A DNA stretch of 64,000 nt from Rhizobium sp. CG5. Its GTDB lineage: Bacteria; Pseudomonadota; Alphaproteobacteria; Rhizobiales; Rhizobiaceae. This document shows positions 1-8,629 of the stretch, piece after piece (position 1 is the stretch's first letter; each line of letters starts with the position of its first letter). The notes under the pieces were generated by a model, which had not been told where the DNA came from, did no database searches, and saw only the letters and a list, made by a program, of their open reading frames with translations. The stretch is from the NCBI RefSeq assembly GCF_023701945.1, contig NZ_JABAEF010000004.1, positions 186,001-250,000 on the forward strand. The letters run 5' to 3'. The position numbers and the translations under genes were made by a program.

Positions 1-610
1 AGCCGCGCGTCGGCATCAGAACCGTCAGCGGGGCGAGTTCGTTGAGGGCAAAGCTCTTGCGCGCCAGAAGCGGATGGGAAGCTCTGACGACGATCGCCAC
101 TTCCTCGCTGTAGAGCGGCTCAAAAAACAGCCCCGTCATCAGGTCCGCTGCGCCAAGCCGTCCGACCACCAGATCGAGCGCGCCGAGCCGCAGCGAATCG
201 AGCAGCGCCCGGTTCTCGCCGGAGATGATGGTCACCGCGCTGCCCGTTCCACTGGTCAGGAATTGCGCCACGGCATCCGGCATGAACGTGGCCGATGCGG
301 TTGGCAGCGTGCCGATGCGTACCGGCGGCCCCTCCGACTTGCGGGCCTGGGCAAGCGAGGCCATGCCGCGCTGCACGGCGGCAAGGCTTTCGCCGGCATG
401 TTTCAGGAACACTTCGCCGAAATGGGTGATCTTGATGCCGCGTCCGTCCTTCTCGAACAGCGCCACCTCGAGCACCTCTTCCAGCTCCCGGATCGTGCGG
501 GTCACCGCCGGCTGGGTGATCGAAAGCGCCTCGGCCGCCTTGCCGACGCTGCGTTGCCGTGCCACCTCTAGAAAGGTCTGCAAATGGCGAAACTTGATCC
601 GGGCATCCAT
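1..610 (-). CDS. pcaQ: LysR-type regulator PcaQ (3' end cut by window)
   Basis: Transcriptional activator of protocatechuate catabolism. About 203 codons are visible before the window edge, so the C-terminal part of the effector domain is missing. The N-terminus is a typical LysR winged helix (residues about 5-60; motif AEALSITQPAVTRTIRELE), followed by the start of the periplasmic-binding-like effector domain (IGTLPTASATFMPDAV, then a VTIISGENRALLDSLRLG stretch). It is divergent from pcaD with a 95-base gap that holds an inverted repeat suited to a LysR regulator. In Agrobacterium and Sinorhizobium PcaQ activates pcaDCHGB; the identification as PcaQ rests mainly on this arrangement. The start chosen is the ATG at 610, which gives the canonical LysR N-terminus. 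Confidence 0.9.
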   Translation of the reverse strand, partial: MDARIKFRHLQTFLEVARQRSVGKAAEALSITQPAVTRTIRELEEVLEVALFEKDGRGIKITHFGEVFLKHAGESLAAVQRGMASLAQARKSEGPPVRIGTLPTASATFMPDAVAQFLTSGTGSAVTIISGENRALLDSLRLGALDLVVGRLGAADLMTGLFFEPLYSEEVAIVVRASHPLLARKSFALNELAPLTVLMPTRG

Positions 611-611
611 G

Positions 612-635
612 ATTCATGCTCATATGGTTATGAAT
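612..635. promoter_or_regulatory. Candidate PcaQ operator in pcaQ-pcaD gap
   Basis: Arms ATTCAT (612-617) and ATGAAT (630-635) form an inverted repeat with a 12-base spacer, and the centre contains TCATATGG. LysR-type regulators bind interrupted dyads of this kind between divergent genes. A site read on the minus strand, ATAACC, matches one half of the rhizobial PcaQ half-site as I recall it. It lies directly upstream of the pcaQ start, as expected for combined autoregulation and activation of pcaD. Binding is inferred. Confidence 0.5.
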
Positions 636-705
636 AATGCCCAAAATATCATTTTACCCATAGAAAATCATCGCTTAATTTCTCAACACGGTGAGGAGAA
701 CCCCC

Positions 706-1494
706 ATGGCATTTGCCACCATCAACGGCATTACGGTCCATCATGAGCTGCTCGGCGATGCCGACGCGCGCAACCTGATTGTCTTTTCCAATTCGCTTGG
801 AACCGATTTCCGCATCTGGCTGCCGGTCTTCGACGAACTCGGCGAAGACGTTTCCGTGCTTCTCTACGATTCGCGCGGACATGGCCTGTCCGGCGGCGCC
901 GACAGCGACTTCGGCATGGACACGCTGGTCGACGATCTGGAAGCACTGGTCGATCATCTCGAGATCAAGAAGGCCACGTTCTGCGGCCTGTCGGTCGGCG
1001 GCATCGTCGTCCAGGGCCTGTGGAAGAAGCGTCCGGACCTGTTCCGCAGGATGGCGCTGTGCGACACGGCCCCGAAGATCGGCACGCCGGAGATCTGGAA
1101 CGCCCGCATCGATGCGATCAAGGCCGGCGGCCTGTCGAGCATATCAGACAATGTCATGGAGCGCTGGTTCACGCCGGATTTCCACGAGCAGCGCGCCGAA
1201 GAACTGGGCGGCTATCGCCTGATGATGGAGCGCCAGTCGGCGGAGGGATATATCCGCACCTGCGAAGCCATTCGCGACACGGATTTCACCGCCATCCTGC
1301 CGACCGTCACCGTGCCGACCTTGGTGGTCGGCGGCGATCAGGACGGCTCGACCCCACCCGAACTGGTGCGCGCGGCGGCGGGCATGATCCCCGGAGCCCG
1401 CTTCGAACTGATCGAAGGCTGCGGCCACATTCCCTGCGTCGAGCAGCCGGAAGAGTTGGCGAGCCTCCTGCAATCCTTCTTGAAGAAAGCGTGA
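706..1494 (+). CDS. pcaD: 3-oxoadipate enol-lactonase PcaD
   Basis: Alpha/beta hydrolase of 262 residues that hydrolyses 3-oxoadipate enol-lactone to 3-oxoadipate in the cytoplasm. The nucleophile elbow GLSVGG places the catalytic Ser at 96; an acidic residue in GGDQDG (about 211-213) and His241 in GCGHIP complete the triad. The length fits the family (about 260). The start at 706 is preferred to the in-frame codon at 691 because GAGGAGAA sits just upstream and the protein then begins at the conserved first strand. First gene of pcaDCHG; the pcaC start lies 10 bases after its stop. Confidence 0.96.
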   Translation: MAFATINGITVHHELLGDADARNLIVFSNSLGTDFRIWLPVFDELGEDVSVLLYDSRGHGLSGGADSDFGMDTLVDDLEALVDHLEIKKATFCGLSVGGIVVQGLWKKRPDLFRRMALCDTAPKIGTPEIWNARIDAIKAGGLSSISDNVMERWFTPDFHEQRAEELGGYRLMMERQSAEGYIRTCEAIRDTDFTAILPTVTVPTLVVGGDQDGSTPPELVRAAAGMIPGARFELIEGCGHIPCVEQPEELASLLQSFLKKA

Positions 1495-1504
1495 AAGAGC
1501 AGAC

Positions 1505-2655
<1,151 letters not shown>

Positions 2656-2656
2656 C

Positions 2657-3274
2657 ATGGTGCAATCGCTCGGCTACCTCAAGGAATCTCCGTCTCAGAC
2701 GGCAGGGCCCTATGTCCATATCGGCTGCACGCCGAATTTCACCGGCATTCACGGCATTTTCGAGCAGGATCTCGGCTCCGGACCGCTGACCAACGACAAG
2801 ACCAAGGGCGAACGGATCACCATCCGCGGCCATGTGATCGATGGCGGCGGCATGGTGCTGAAAGATGCGCTGGTTGAGATCTGGCAGGCCGATGCCGACG
2901 GGCTTTATAGCAGTCCTTCGGAAACCCGCGGCAAATCCGATCCGAACTTCTTCGGTTGGGGCCGCTGCCCCGGCGATATGGCGACCGGCGAATTCGTTTT
3001 CGAGACGATCAAGCCGGGCCGTGTGCCCTATCCTGACGGCCGTCTGATGGCGCCGCACATCACCTTCTGGATCGTCGCCCGCGGCATCAACATCGGCCTT
3101 CAGACCCGCATGTATTTCGGCGATGAGGAACAGGCCAATGCCGAAGATCCGGTGCTGGCCCGCATCGAACACAAGACGCGCGTGCCGACCCTGATCGCCA
3201 AGCGCGATGGCGATACCTACACGTTCGACATCGTTCTGCAGGGCGAAAACGAGACGGTGTTCTTCGACATCTGA
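2657..3274 (+). CDS. pcaG: Protocatechuate 3,4-dioxygenase alpha subunit PcaG
   Basis: Partner subunit (205 aa) of PcaH. It shows the intradiol dioxygenase fold (SQTAGPYVHIG at the N-terminus, GRVPYPDGRLMAPHITFW centrally, TRMYFGDE later) but lacks the four-ligand iron site, as alpha subunits do. The start at 2657 is chosen because AAGGAGG lies 12-16 bases upstream and the sequence then opens with the conserved segment; longer in-frame starts would run inside pcaH. This is the last gene of the block. Unlike the usual rhizobial pcaDCHGB order, pcaB does not follow here but lies after pcaF. Confidence 0.96.
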   Translation: MVQSLGYLKESPSQTAGPYVHIGCTPNFTGIHGIFEQDLGSGPLTNDKTKGERITIRGHVIDGGGMVLKDALVEIWQADADGLYSSPSETRGKSDPNFFGWGRCPGDMATGEFVFETIKPGRVPYPDGRLMAPHITFWIVARGINIGLQTRMYFGDEEQANAEDPVLARIEHKTRVPTLIAKRDGDTYTFDIVLQGENETVFFDI

Positions 3275-3314
3275 GGCTGGTGGTGGTTATGGCCACGACG
3301 AGCACAACGCTCTC

Positions 3315-3421
3315 GACGTCATCCTCGGGCTTGGCCCGAGGATCTGCTGCCAGCAGCCCGTCTGGGGCGGGGCTTGCGGTATGCGGCAGTGGTAGCGTGG
3401 GTCGGGCCCGACAATGACGAC
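3315..3421. repeat. Palindromic intergenic mosaic-type repeat between pcaG and pcaR
   Basis: About 100 bases with inverted-repeat ends: GACGTCAT at the left and ATGACGAC at the right, each followed inward by a GC-rich palindrome (CCTCGGGC-TTG-GCCCGAGG at about 3323-3341; GTCGGGCCCGAC at about 3401-3412). The arrangement resembles the short palindromic mosaic repeats scattered between rhizobial genes. It sits between the convergent 3' ends of pcaG and pcaR and could also act as a bidirectional terminator. The family name is by resemblance only. Confidence 0.7.
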
Positions 3422-3451
3422 GGACTTGGCTGCCGTATCCGATTCGCGCCC

Positions 3452-4222
3452 CTACACTAGCACCTGCACCAATTCAGCCTTCACGCGCCGCAGCGCTGGC
3501 AGATAGCGTTCTGCCAGCGCTTCCATTGTCTCGGCGCTGGCAGCCAGCCCGACATTCAGTGCCGCCACCGTCTGTCCGCGTGCGGTCGTCAGTGGCACGG
3601 CGATCGATCGCAGCCCGACTTCCACCTCCTGGTCGATCAGCGAATAGCCCTGGGCGCGCGTTTGCGTCAGGATCGTCATCAGTGCATCGATGTCGGTGAC
3701 CGTGCGCTCCGTGCGCTGCGGTCGCGGCGCGCTTTCCAGAACATGCCGGGCACGGTCCGGCTCCAGCGCCGCCAGCAGGACACGGCCCATCGAGGTGCAA
3801 TAGGCCGGCAGTCGCGAACCGGGCATCAGCGAGATCGACATCACCCGCCGCTGGGCGGCGCGGGCGACATAGACAATTTCCGTTTCGTCGAGGATCGACA
3901 CGGACGTGCTCTCGCCGATCTCCAGCGAAAGCTTGTCGATCACCGGTTGCACGATGCGCGGCAAAGGCATGGCGGCCAAGCACCCCGTTCCCAGGCGCAG
4001 GACCCGGGGCGTCAGCGTGAAGAACTTTCCGTCATAGGCGGCATAGCCCATCTCCGAGAGCGTCAGCAGACAGCGCCGCGTCGTGGCGCGGTCAAGGCCG
4101 GCCGCGGCGGCCGCCTCGGCGATCGACAGCCGCGGTCGATCCGCGCTGAAGGCTTCGATGACAGTCAGGCCTTTCATCAGGCCGCCCATGATGTCGCGCT
4201 CTCCGACCACGCCCGTCTCCAT
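3452..4222 (-). CDS. pcaR: IclR-family regulator PcaR/PcaU type
   Basis: IclR regulator (256 aa from the ATG at 4222) with an N-terminal winged helix (LSIAEAAAAAGLDRATTRRCLLTL) and a C-terminal effector domain (GESTSVSILDETEIVYVAR, SLMPGSRLPAYCTSMGRVLLA, GYSLIDQEVEVGLRSIAVP). The wording of these motifs is that of the PcaR/PcaU/CatR group that senses beta-ketoadipate. It is divergent from pcaIJFB with a PcaR-like box between them. Two tandem ATGs (4225, 4222) and an upstream in-frame start at 4318 exist; the longer form would read through the operator, so the inner start is preferred. Confidence 0.9.
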   Translation of the reverse strand: METGVVGERDIMGGLMKGLTVIEAFSADRPRLSIAEAAAAAGLDRATTRRCLLTLSEMGYAAYDGKFFTLTPRVLRLGTGCLAAMPLPRIVQPVIDKLSLEIGESTSVSILDETEIVYVARAAQRRVMSISLMPGSRLPAYCTSMGRVLLAALEPDRARHVLESAPRPQRTERTVTDIDALMTILTQTRAQGYSLIDQEVEVGLRSIAVPLTTARGQTVAALNVGLAASAETMEALAERYLPALRRVKAELVQVLV

Positions 4223-4232
4223 CATTCCAAAA

Positions 4233-4267
4233 TGTGCGATATACGAACAAAAATCATATAACGCACA
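4233..4267. promoter_or_regulatory. PcaR box and larger inverted repeat, pcaR-pcaI gap
   Basis: On the minus strand 4248-4234 reads GTTCGTATATCGCAC. This differs by two bases from the Pseudomonas PcaR site GTTCGATAATCGCAC (recalled from the literature). The box is one arm of a wider dyad, TGTGCG at 4233-4238 and CGCACA at 4262-4267. The location between divergent pcaR and pcaI fits both autoregulation and activation of pcaIJFB by beta-ketoadipate. Confidence 0.7.
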
Positions 4268-4346
4268 AATTCGTTGCCGTCGAGCCGCGATCGGCTTACC
4301 TCTTCGGGTAGAGATCATCGGCTAACGCCGGGATGGAGGATTTTTA

Positions 4347-5069
4347 ATGGACAAGACAATCGCGAACGCGGCCGAAGCCGTCGCCGGGATCGGCGATGGC
4401 GCCGTCGTGATGATCGGCGGCTTCGGCGGATCGGGCGCCCCGATCGAACTGATCCACGCGCTGATCGACAAGGGACCGAAGAACCTGACGGTCATCAACA
4501 ACAATGCCGGTAACGGTCGCATCGGCATCGCCGCGATGATCGACGCCGGCATGGTCAGGAAGATGATCTGCTCCTTCCCCAAATCGTCCGATCCGCGTGC
4601 CTTCACCGATCGCTATCTGGCGGGCGAAATCGAACTCGAACTGGTGCCGCAGGGCACGCTGGCCGAGCGCATCCGCGCCGGTGGCGCGGGCATTCCGGCC
4701 TTCTATACGCCGACCGCCTATGGCACCGAGCTTGCCGATGGCAAGGTGATTGCCGAGTTCGATGGGCGGCCTTACGTCCAGGAACGCTGGCTGAAGGCCG
4801 ATTTCGCCATCGTCAAGGCGCAACTGGGCGACGTTCATGGCAACCTGACCTACAACAAGGCCGGCCGGAACTTCAACCCGCTGATGTGCATGGCGGCGGC
4901 CACCACCATCGCCCAGGTGTCGAAACTTGTACCCGCAGGCGGAATCGATCCAGAACATGTGGTGACGCCCGGCATCTTCGTCGACGGCGTCGTGGAAATC
5001 GCCGATCCGAAACAGGAAGAAGATCTCATTCGCGCCGGAGTGGCCTACGCACAAGGAGCAGAGGCATGA
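4347..5069 (+). CDS. pcaI: 3-oxoadipate CoA-transferase subunit A PcaI
   Basis: Alpha subunit (240 aa) of the enzyme that moves CoA from succinyl-CoA to 3-oxoadipate. The family N-terminus is visible (GAVVMIGGFGGSGAPIELI near residues 20-40, then NLTVINNNAGNG). The length matches class I CoA-transferase A subunits. A GGAGG sequence lies about 10 bases upstream of the start. Its stop overlaps the pcaJ start (ATGA), so the heterodimer is translationally coupled. First gene of the pcaIJFB block controlled from the PcaR box. Confidence 0.95.
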   Translation: MDKTIANAAEAVAGIGDGAVVMIGGFGGSGAPIELIHALIDKGPKNLTVINNNAGNGRIGIAAMIDAGMVRKMICSFPKSSDPRAFTDRYLAGEIELELVPQGTLAERIRAGGAGIPAFYTPTAYGTELADGKVIAEFDGRPYVQERWLKADFAIVKAQLGDVHGNLTYNKAGRNFNPLMCMAAATTIAQVSKLVPAGGIDPEHVVTPGIFVDGVVEIADPKQEEDLIRAGVAYAQGAEA

Positions 5070-5755
5070 CCGTCAACACCCGCGACGACATCAAGCTGTC
5101 CAACGCCCAGATCGCCTGGCGCGCCGCCCAGGACATCAAGGACGGCGCCTATGTGAACCTCGGCATCGGCTTTCCGGAAATGGTCGCCCGCTATCAGCCT
5201 CCGGGTCGCGAGGCGATTTTCCACACGGAAAACGGCATCCTGAATTTCGGTGAAGCTCCCGCCGCTGGCGAAGAGGACTGGGACCTCATCAATGCCGGCA
5301 AGAAGGCCGTGACGCTGAAGCCGGGGGCTGCCTTCTTCCACCACGCCGACAGTTTTGCCATGGTGCGCGGCGGCCATCTCGATGTCGCCATCCTCGGCGC
5401 GCTGCAGGTCGCCCAGAACGGCGATCTCGCCAACTGGCGCGTCGGCACCAAGGGCGTGCCGGCGGTTGGCGGCGCGATGGACCTGGTGCATGGCGCCAAG
5501 CAGGTCTGCGTCATCACGGAACACGTCACCAAGACAGGTGAACCGAAACTGGTGGAGGCTTGTACCTTCCCGCTGACCGGCGTTGGTTGTATCACGCGGA
5601 TCTATACGAGCCATGCCGTCATCGATATCGTCGACAAGCGTTTCGTGCTGCGCGAAAAGCTTGGCCCCATGTCGATGGAGGAACTCCAGGCGATGACCGG
5701 CGCGCCGCTGCATACCGATGGTCCCGTGGCCGATCTCGTGGTGCCGAAACTGTAA
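5066..5755 (+). CDS. pcaJ: 3-oxoadipate CoA-transferase subunit B PcaJ
   Basis: Beta subunit (229 aa). The catalytic glutamate that forms the CoA thioester intermediate is Glu55 in the HTENGILNFG motif. Other family features are VNLGIGFPEMVARY before it and GVGCITRIYTSHAVIDI toward the C-terminus. The start at 5066 is set by ATGA overlap with pcaI and by the conserved beginning; longer in-frame starts lie inside pcaI. PcaF follows 10 bases after its stop. Confidence 0.95.
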   Translation: MTVNTRDDIKLSNAQIAWRAAQDIKDGAYVNLGIGFPEMVARYQPPGREAIFHTENGILNFGEAPAAGEEDWDLINAGKKAVTLKPGAAFFHHADSFAMVRGGHLDVAILGALQVAQNGDLANWRVGTKGVPAVGGAMDLVHGAKQVCVITEHVTKTGEPKLVEACTFPLTGVGCITRIYTSHAVIDIVDKRFVLREKLGPMSMEELQAMTGAPLHTDGPVADLVVPKL

Positions 5756-5765
5756 GGACTGTCCC

Positions 5766-6971
5766 ATGACCGAAGCTTTTATCTGCGACTATATCCGCAC
5801 CCCGATCGGCCGCTTCGGCGGATCCCTGTCCTCGGTCCGCGCTGACGATCTCGGCGCCATTCCGCTGAAGGCCCTGATGGCCCGCAACCCTGGCGTCGAT
5901 TGGACGGCGGTCGAGGATGTGGTCTTCGGCTGTGCCAACCAGGCCGGCGAGGACAATCGCAATGTTGCTCGCATGTCGCTGCTTCTGGCCGGCCTACCGG
6001 TCTCCGTCACCGGCACCACCATCAACCGGCTCTGCGGCTCCGGCATGGATGCCGTCATCATGGCAGCCCGCTCGATCAAGGCGGGCGAGACTGAATTGAT
6101 GATCGCCGGCGGCGTCGAGAGCATGAGCCGCGCGCCCTTCGTGATGCCCAAGGCGGAGACCGCCTTTTCGCGTCAGGCCGAAATCCACGACACCACCATC
6201 GGATGGCGCTTCGTCAATCCGCTGATGAAGAAGCAATACGGCGTCGATTCCATGCCGGAAACCGGCGAGAATGTCGCGGAGGATTATAAGGTCAGCCGCG
6301 AGGACCAGGACGCCTTCGCCGTGCGCTCCCAGGCCAAGGCCGCCGCCGCCCAGGAAAATGGTCGGTTGGGCAAGGAGATCACCGATGTGGTGATCCCGCA
6401 GCGCAAGGGCGAGCCGATCGTCGTCTCCAGGGATGAACACCCGCGCGCCACCACCGTCGAGACCTTGGCCAAACTCGGTACCCCCTTCAAGAAGGAAGGC
6501 GGCACGGTCACCGCCGGCAATGCGTCCGGCGTCAATGACGGTGCCGCCGCCCTGATCATCGCCTCTGAAGCTGCTGCCAGAAAATATGGACTGACGCCGA
6601 TCGCCCGCATTCTCGGCGGTGCCACCGCCGGCGTGCCGCCGCGCGTCATGGGCATCGGCCCGGCACCGGCCTCGCAGAAGCTGATGGCCCGTCTCGGCAT
6701 GACCCAGGACCAGTTCGATGTGATCGAGCTCAACGAGGCCTTCGCAAGCCAAGGCCTCGCTACCCTGCGCCAGCTCGGCATCGCCGACGACGATCCGCGC
6801 GTCAACAAAAACGGCGGCGCCATCGCGCTCGGCCATCCGCTGGGCATGTCCGGCGCCCGCATCACCGGCACCGCGGCGCTGGAGCTGTCGCTTTCCGGTG
6901 GCCGCTATTCGCTCTCCACCATGTGCATCGGCGTCGGCCAGGGCATTGCCATCGCGCTGGAGCGTGTCTGA
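5766..6971 (+). CDS. pcaF: 3-oxoadipyl-CoA thiolase PcaF
   Basis: Thiolase (401 aa) that cleaves 3-oxoadipyl-CoA into succinyl-CoA and acetyl-CoA, the last pathway step. The catalytic residues are clear: nucleophile Cys90 in NRLCGSGMDAV, His357 in ALGHPLGMSG, and Cys387 in STMCIGVGQG. The length is standard for the family. The start at 5766 gives the canonical MTEAFICDYIRTPIGRFGG beginning; upstream in-frame starts are inside pcaJ. PcaB begins three bases after its stop. Confidence 0.97.
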   Translation: MTEAFICDYIRTPIGRFGGSLSSVRADDLGAIPLKALMARNPGVDWTAVEDVVFGCANQAGEDNRNVARMSLLLAGLPVSVTGTTINRLCGSGMDAVIMAARSIKAGETELMIAGGVESMSRAPFVMPKAETAFSRQAEIHDTTIGWRFVNPLMKKQYGVDSMPETGENVAEDYKVSREDQDAFAVRSQAKAAAAQENGRLGKEITDVVIPQRKGEPIVVSRDEHPRATTVETLAKLGTPFKKEGGTVTAGNASGVNDGAAALIIASEAAARKYGLTPIARILGGATAGVPPRVMGIGPAPASQKLMARLGMTQDQFDVIELNEAFASQGLATLRQLGIADDDPRVNKNGGAIALGHPLGMSGARITGTAALELSLSGGRYSLSTMCIGVGQGIAIALERV

Positions 6972-6974
6972 CCC

Positions 6975-8033
6975 ATGGCGTTGACCGGCCAGCCCTATTT
7001 CGATGCCCTGCTCGGTGATGCCGAGGTCGCGGCGCTGCTCGGCCCAAAGGCCGATGTCGCCGCCCTGCTGCGTTTTGAGATGGCGCTGGCACGAGCCCAA
7101 GCCGAGGCGGGCATGATCACGGCGGCGGATGCCGCGGCGATCCGCGCTGCACTCGACGCCTTCGAGCCGGACATGGAGCGGCTGACCGTCTCGACGCTCA
7201 AAGACGGCGTGCCGGTTCCGGGCCTCGTGCAGCAGTTGCGCGAGACGATCGGCGGCGAGGCGGCCAAGGCGCTGCATCTCGGTGCCACCAGCCAGGATGT
7301 TGTCGATACGGCGCTGGCGCTGAAGCTCAAGGCGGTGTTCGAATGCTTCGAAAGCCGGCTAATGATCATCGACAGGGCGTTCGAGGCACTCTTGCAGCGT
7401 TTCGGCTCGACACCTCTGATGGGCCGCTCGCGCATGCAGGCGGCGATCGCCATGACCGCCGGAGACCGCATCGCGGTCTGGCGCGATGCCGTGGTAAATG
7501 CCGGTGCGGCACTGGCGGCCCAAAAGCCGCACAGCCTCATTCTCAGTCTTGCCGGTGCCGTCGGAACCTCGGAAAAATTCGGCGACAAGATTGCCGAGAT
7601 CCGCCAGAGCATGGCAATTGAGCTTGGCCTGGCCGTGCCCACCTATGGGCCCCATGCCGATCGCGGCCGTATCGCCGATGTCGGTAATGCCTTGTCGCGC
7701 ATCACAGGGGCGCTTGGCAAACTCGGCCAGGACGTGGCCCTGATGGCGCAGAACGGTATCGGCACGATCACGCTGTCGGGTGGTGGCGGCTCCTCGGCCA
7801 TGCCGCACAAACAGAACCCGGTGCGGGCCGAAGTGCTGGTGGCCCTGGCGCGCTTCAATGCCGTGCAGCTGTCGTCCCTGCATCAGTCCCTGGTCCATGA
7901 GCAGGAGCGCTCCGGTGCCGCCTGGACGCTGGAATGGCTTGTCCTGCCGCAGATGCTGGAAGCGACCGGGGCAGCACTCACCCACGCCATCTTCCTGCTC
8001 GATCATGTCGAGCGGATCGGCGATCCCGCTTAG
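6975..8033 (+). CDS. pcaB: 3-carboxy-cis,cis-muconate cycloisomerase PcaB
   Basis: Member (352 aa) of the fumarase/aspartase superfamily that lactonises the product of PcaHG to 4-carboxymuconolactone. The superfamily signature GGGGSSAMPHKQNPVR is present around residue 265-280, and the second conserved region LGATSQDVVDTAL near residue 97. The C-terminal lyase region is shorter than in Pseudomonas PcaB (about 450 aa), which I recall as usual for alphaproteobacteria. Here it closes the pcaIJF operon rather than the pcaDCHG operon. Its stop overlaps the convergent phnN stop by four bases. Confidence 0.94.
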   Translation: MALTGQPYFDALLGDAEVAALLGPKADVAALLRFEMALARAQAEAGMITAADAAAIRAALDAFEPDMERLTVSTLKDGVPVPGLVQQLRETIGGEAAKALHLGATSQDVVDTALALKLKAVFECFESRLMIIDRAFEALLQRFGSTPLMGRSRMQAAIAMTAGDRIAVWRDAVVNAGAALAAQKPHSLILSLAGAVGTSEKFGDKIAEIRQSMAIELGLAVPTYGPHADRGRIADVGNALSRITGALGKLGQDVALMAQNGIGTITLSGGGGSSAMPHKQNPVRAEVLVALARFNAVQLSSLHQSLVHEQERSGAAWTLEWLVLPQMLEATGAALTHAIFLLDHVERIGDPA

Positions 8034-8629
8034 ATCTCGGCGGTGACGGGCAAGAGCCCGGAAAGCGTCTGAATGAATTGCGTGCCTGCATCTTCCAAGG
8101 CACCGCTGTTGTCGATGGTTACCACGTCGTAGTCGCCGCGGATTTCCAGCGAACTGCGCGCCAGCCGGCGCAGGATCTCGTCGCGGCTCTCGCGCCCACG
8201 CGCCTCCAGCCGGGTTGCCAGAACGTCGGGGCTCGCCGTCACATTGACTACCAGCAAGGGCGAAAAGGCCTTGGCAAAGCGCGGCAGTGTCGAGCGCGAG
8301 CCATTGGCAACCACCACATGGCCCTGCGCCAGCTTCTCGTGGACCGCCGCCGGAATGCCGTAGCGCAGGCCATGGGCATCCCAGTCGACGGCAAAGCCGC
8401 CGGCCTGCCTCTGCGCCTCGAAGTCACTCTCGCTGACGCAGACGTGGTCCTCGCCGCCGGCATCGGCCGGCCGGGTGATCACCCGCTGGACGAAATGCAC
8501 CTGCGGCACACCGAGAAAATGCCGGGCGGCGATCGCCATCAGGCTGTCCTTGCCGGCGCCGCTCGGACCGACGACCGCAACCAGCGTTCCGGGCGCTGTG
8601 ACCCGCCCGCGATCGGCCTCGGCTTCCAT
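8030..8629 (-). CDS. phnN: Ribose 1,5-bisphosphate phosphokinase PhnN
   Basis: P-loop kinase (199 aa) that phosphorylates ribose 1,5-bisphosphate to PRPP at the end of the C-P lyase pathway. Walker A is GPSGAGKD at residues 21-28, and the guanylate-kinase-like fold is suggested by later segments (FVQRVITRPADAGGEDH, FAVDWDAHGLRYGIP). The start at 8629 is chosen because its ATG overlaps the phnM stop (TGATG); a longer form would begin within phnM. Last gene of the phn cluster, converging with pcaB. Confidence 0.93.
   Translation of the reverse strand: MEAEADRGRVTAPGTLVAVVGPSGAGKDSLMAIAARHFLGVPQVHFVQRVITRPADAGGEDHVCVSESDFEAQRQAGGFAVDWDAHGLRYGIPAAVHEKLAQGHVVVANGSRSTLPRFAKAFSPLLVVNVTASPDVLATRLEARGRESRDEILRRLARSSLEIRGDYDVVTIDNSGALEDAGTQFIQTLSGLLPVTAEI

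Noticed and set aside
5994..7277. 427-codon open frame antisense to pcaF and pcaB
   Set aside because: It mirrors two strongly identified genes, is rich in Gly, Arg, Asp and His as antisense GC-rich frames are, and has no recognisable domain.
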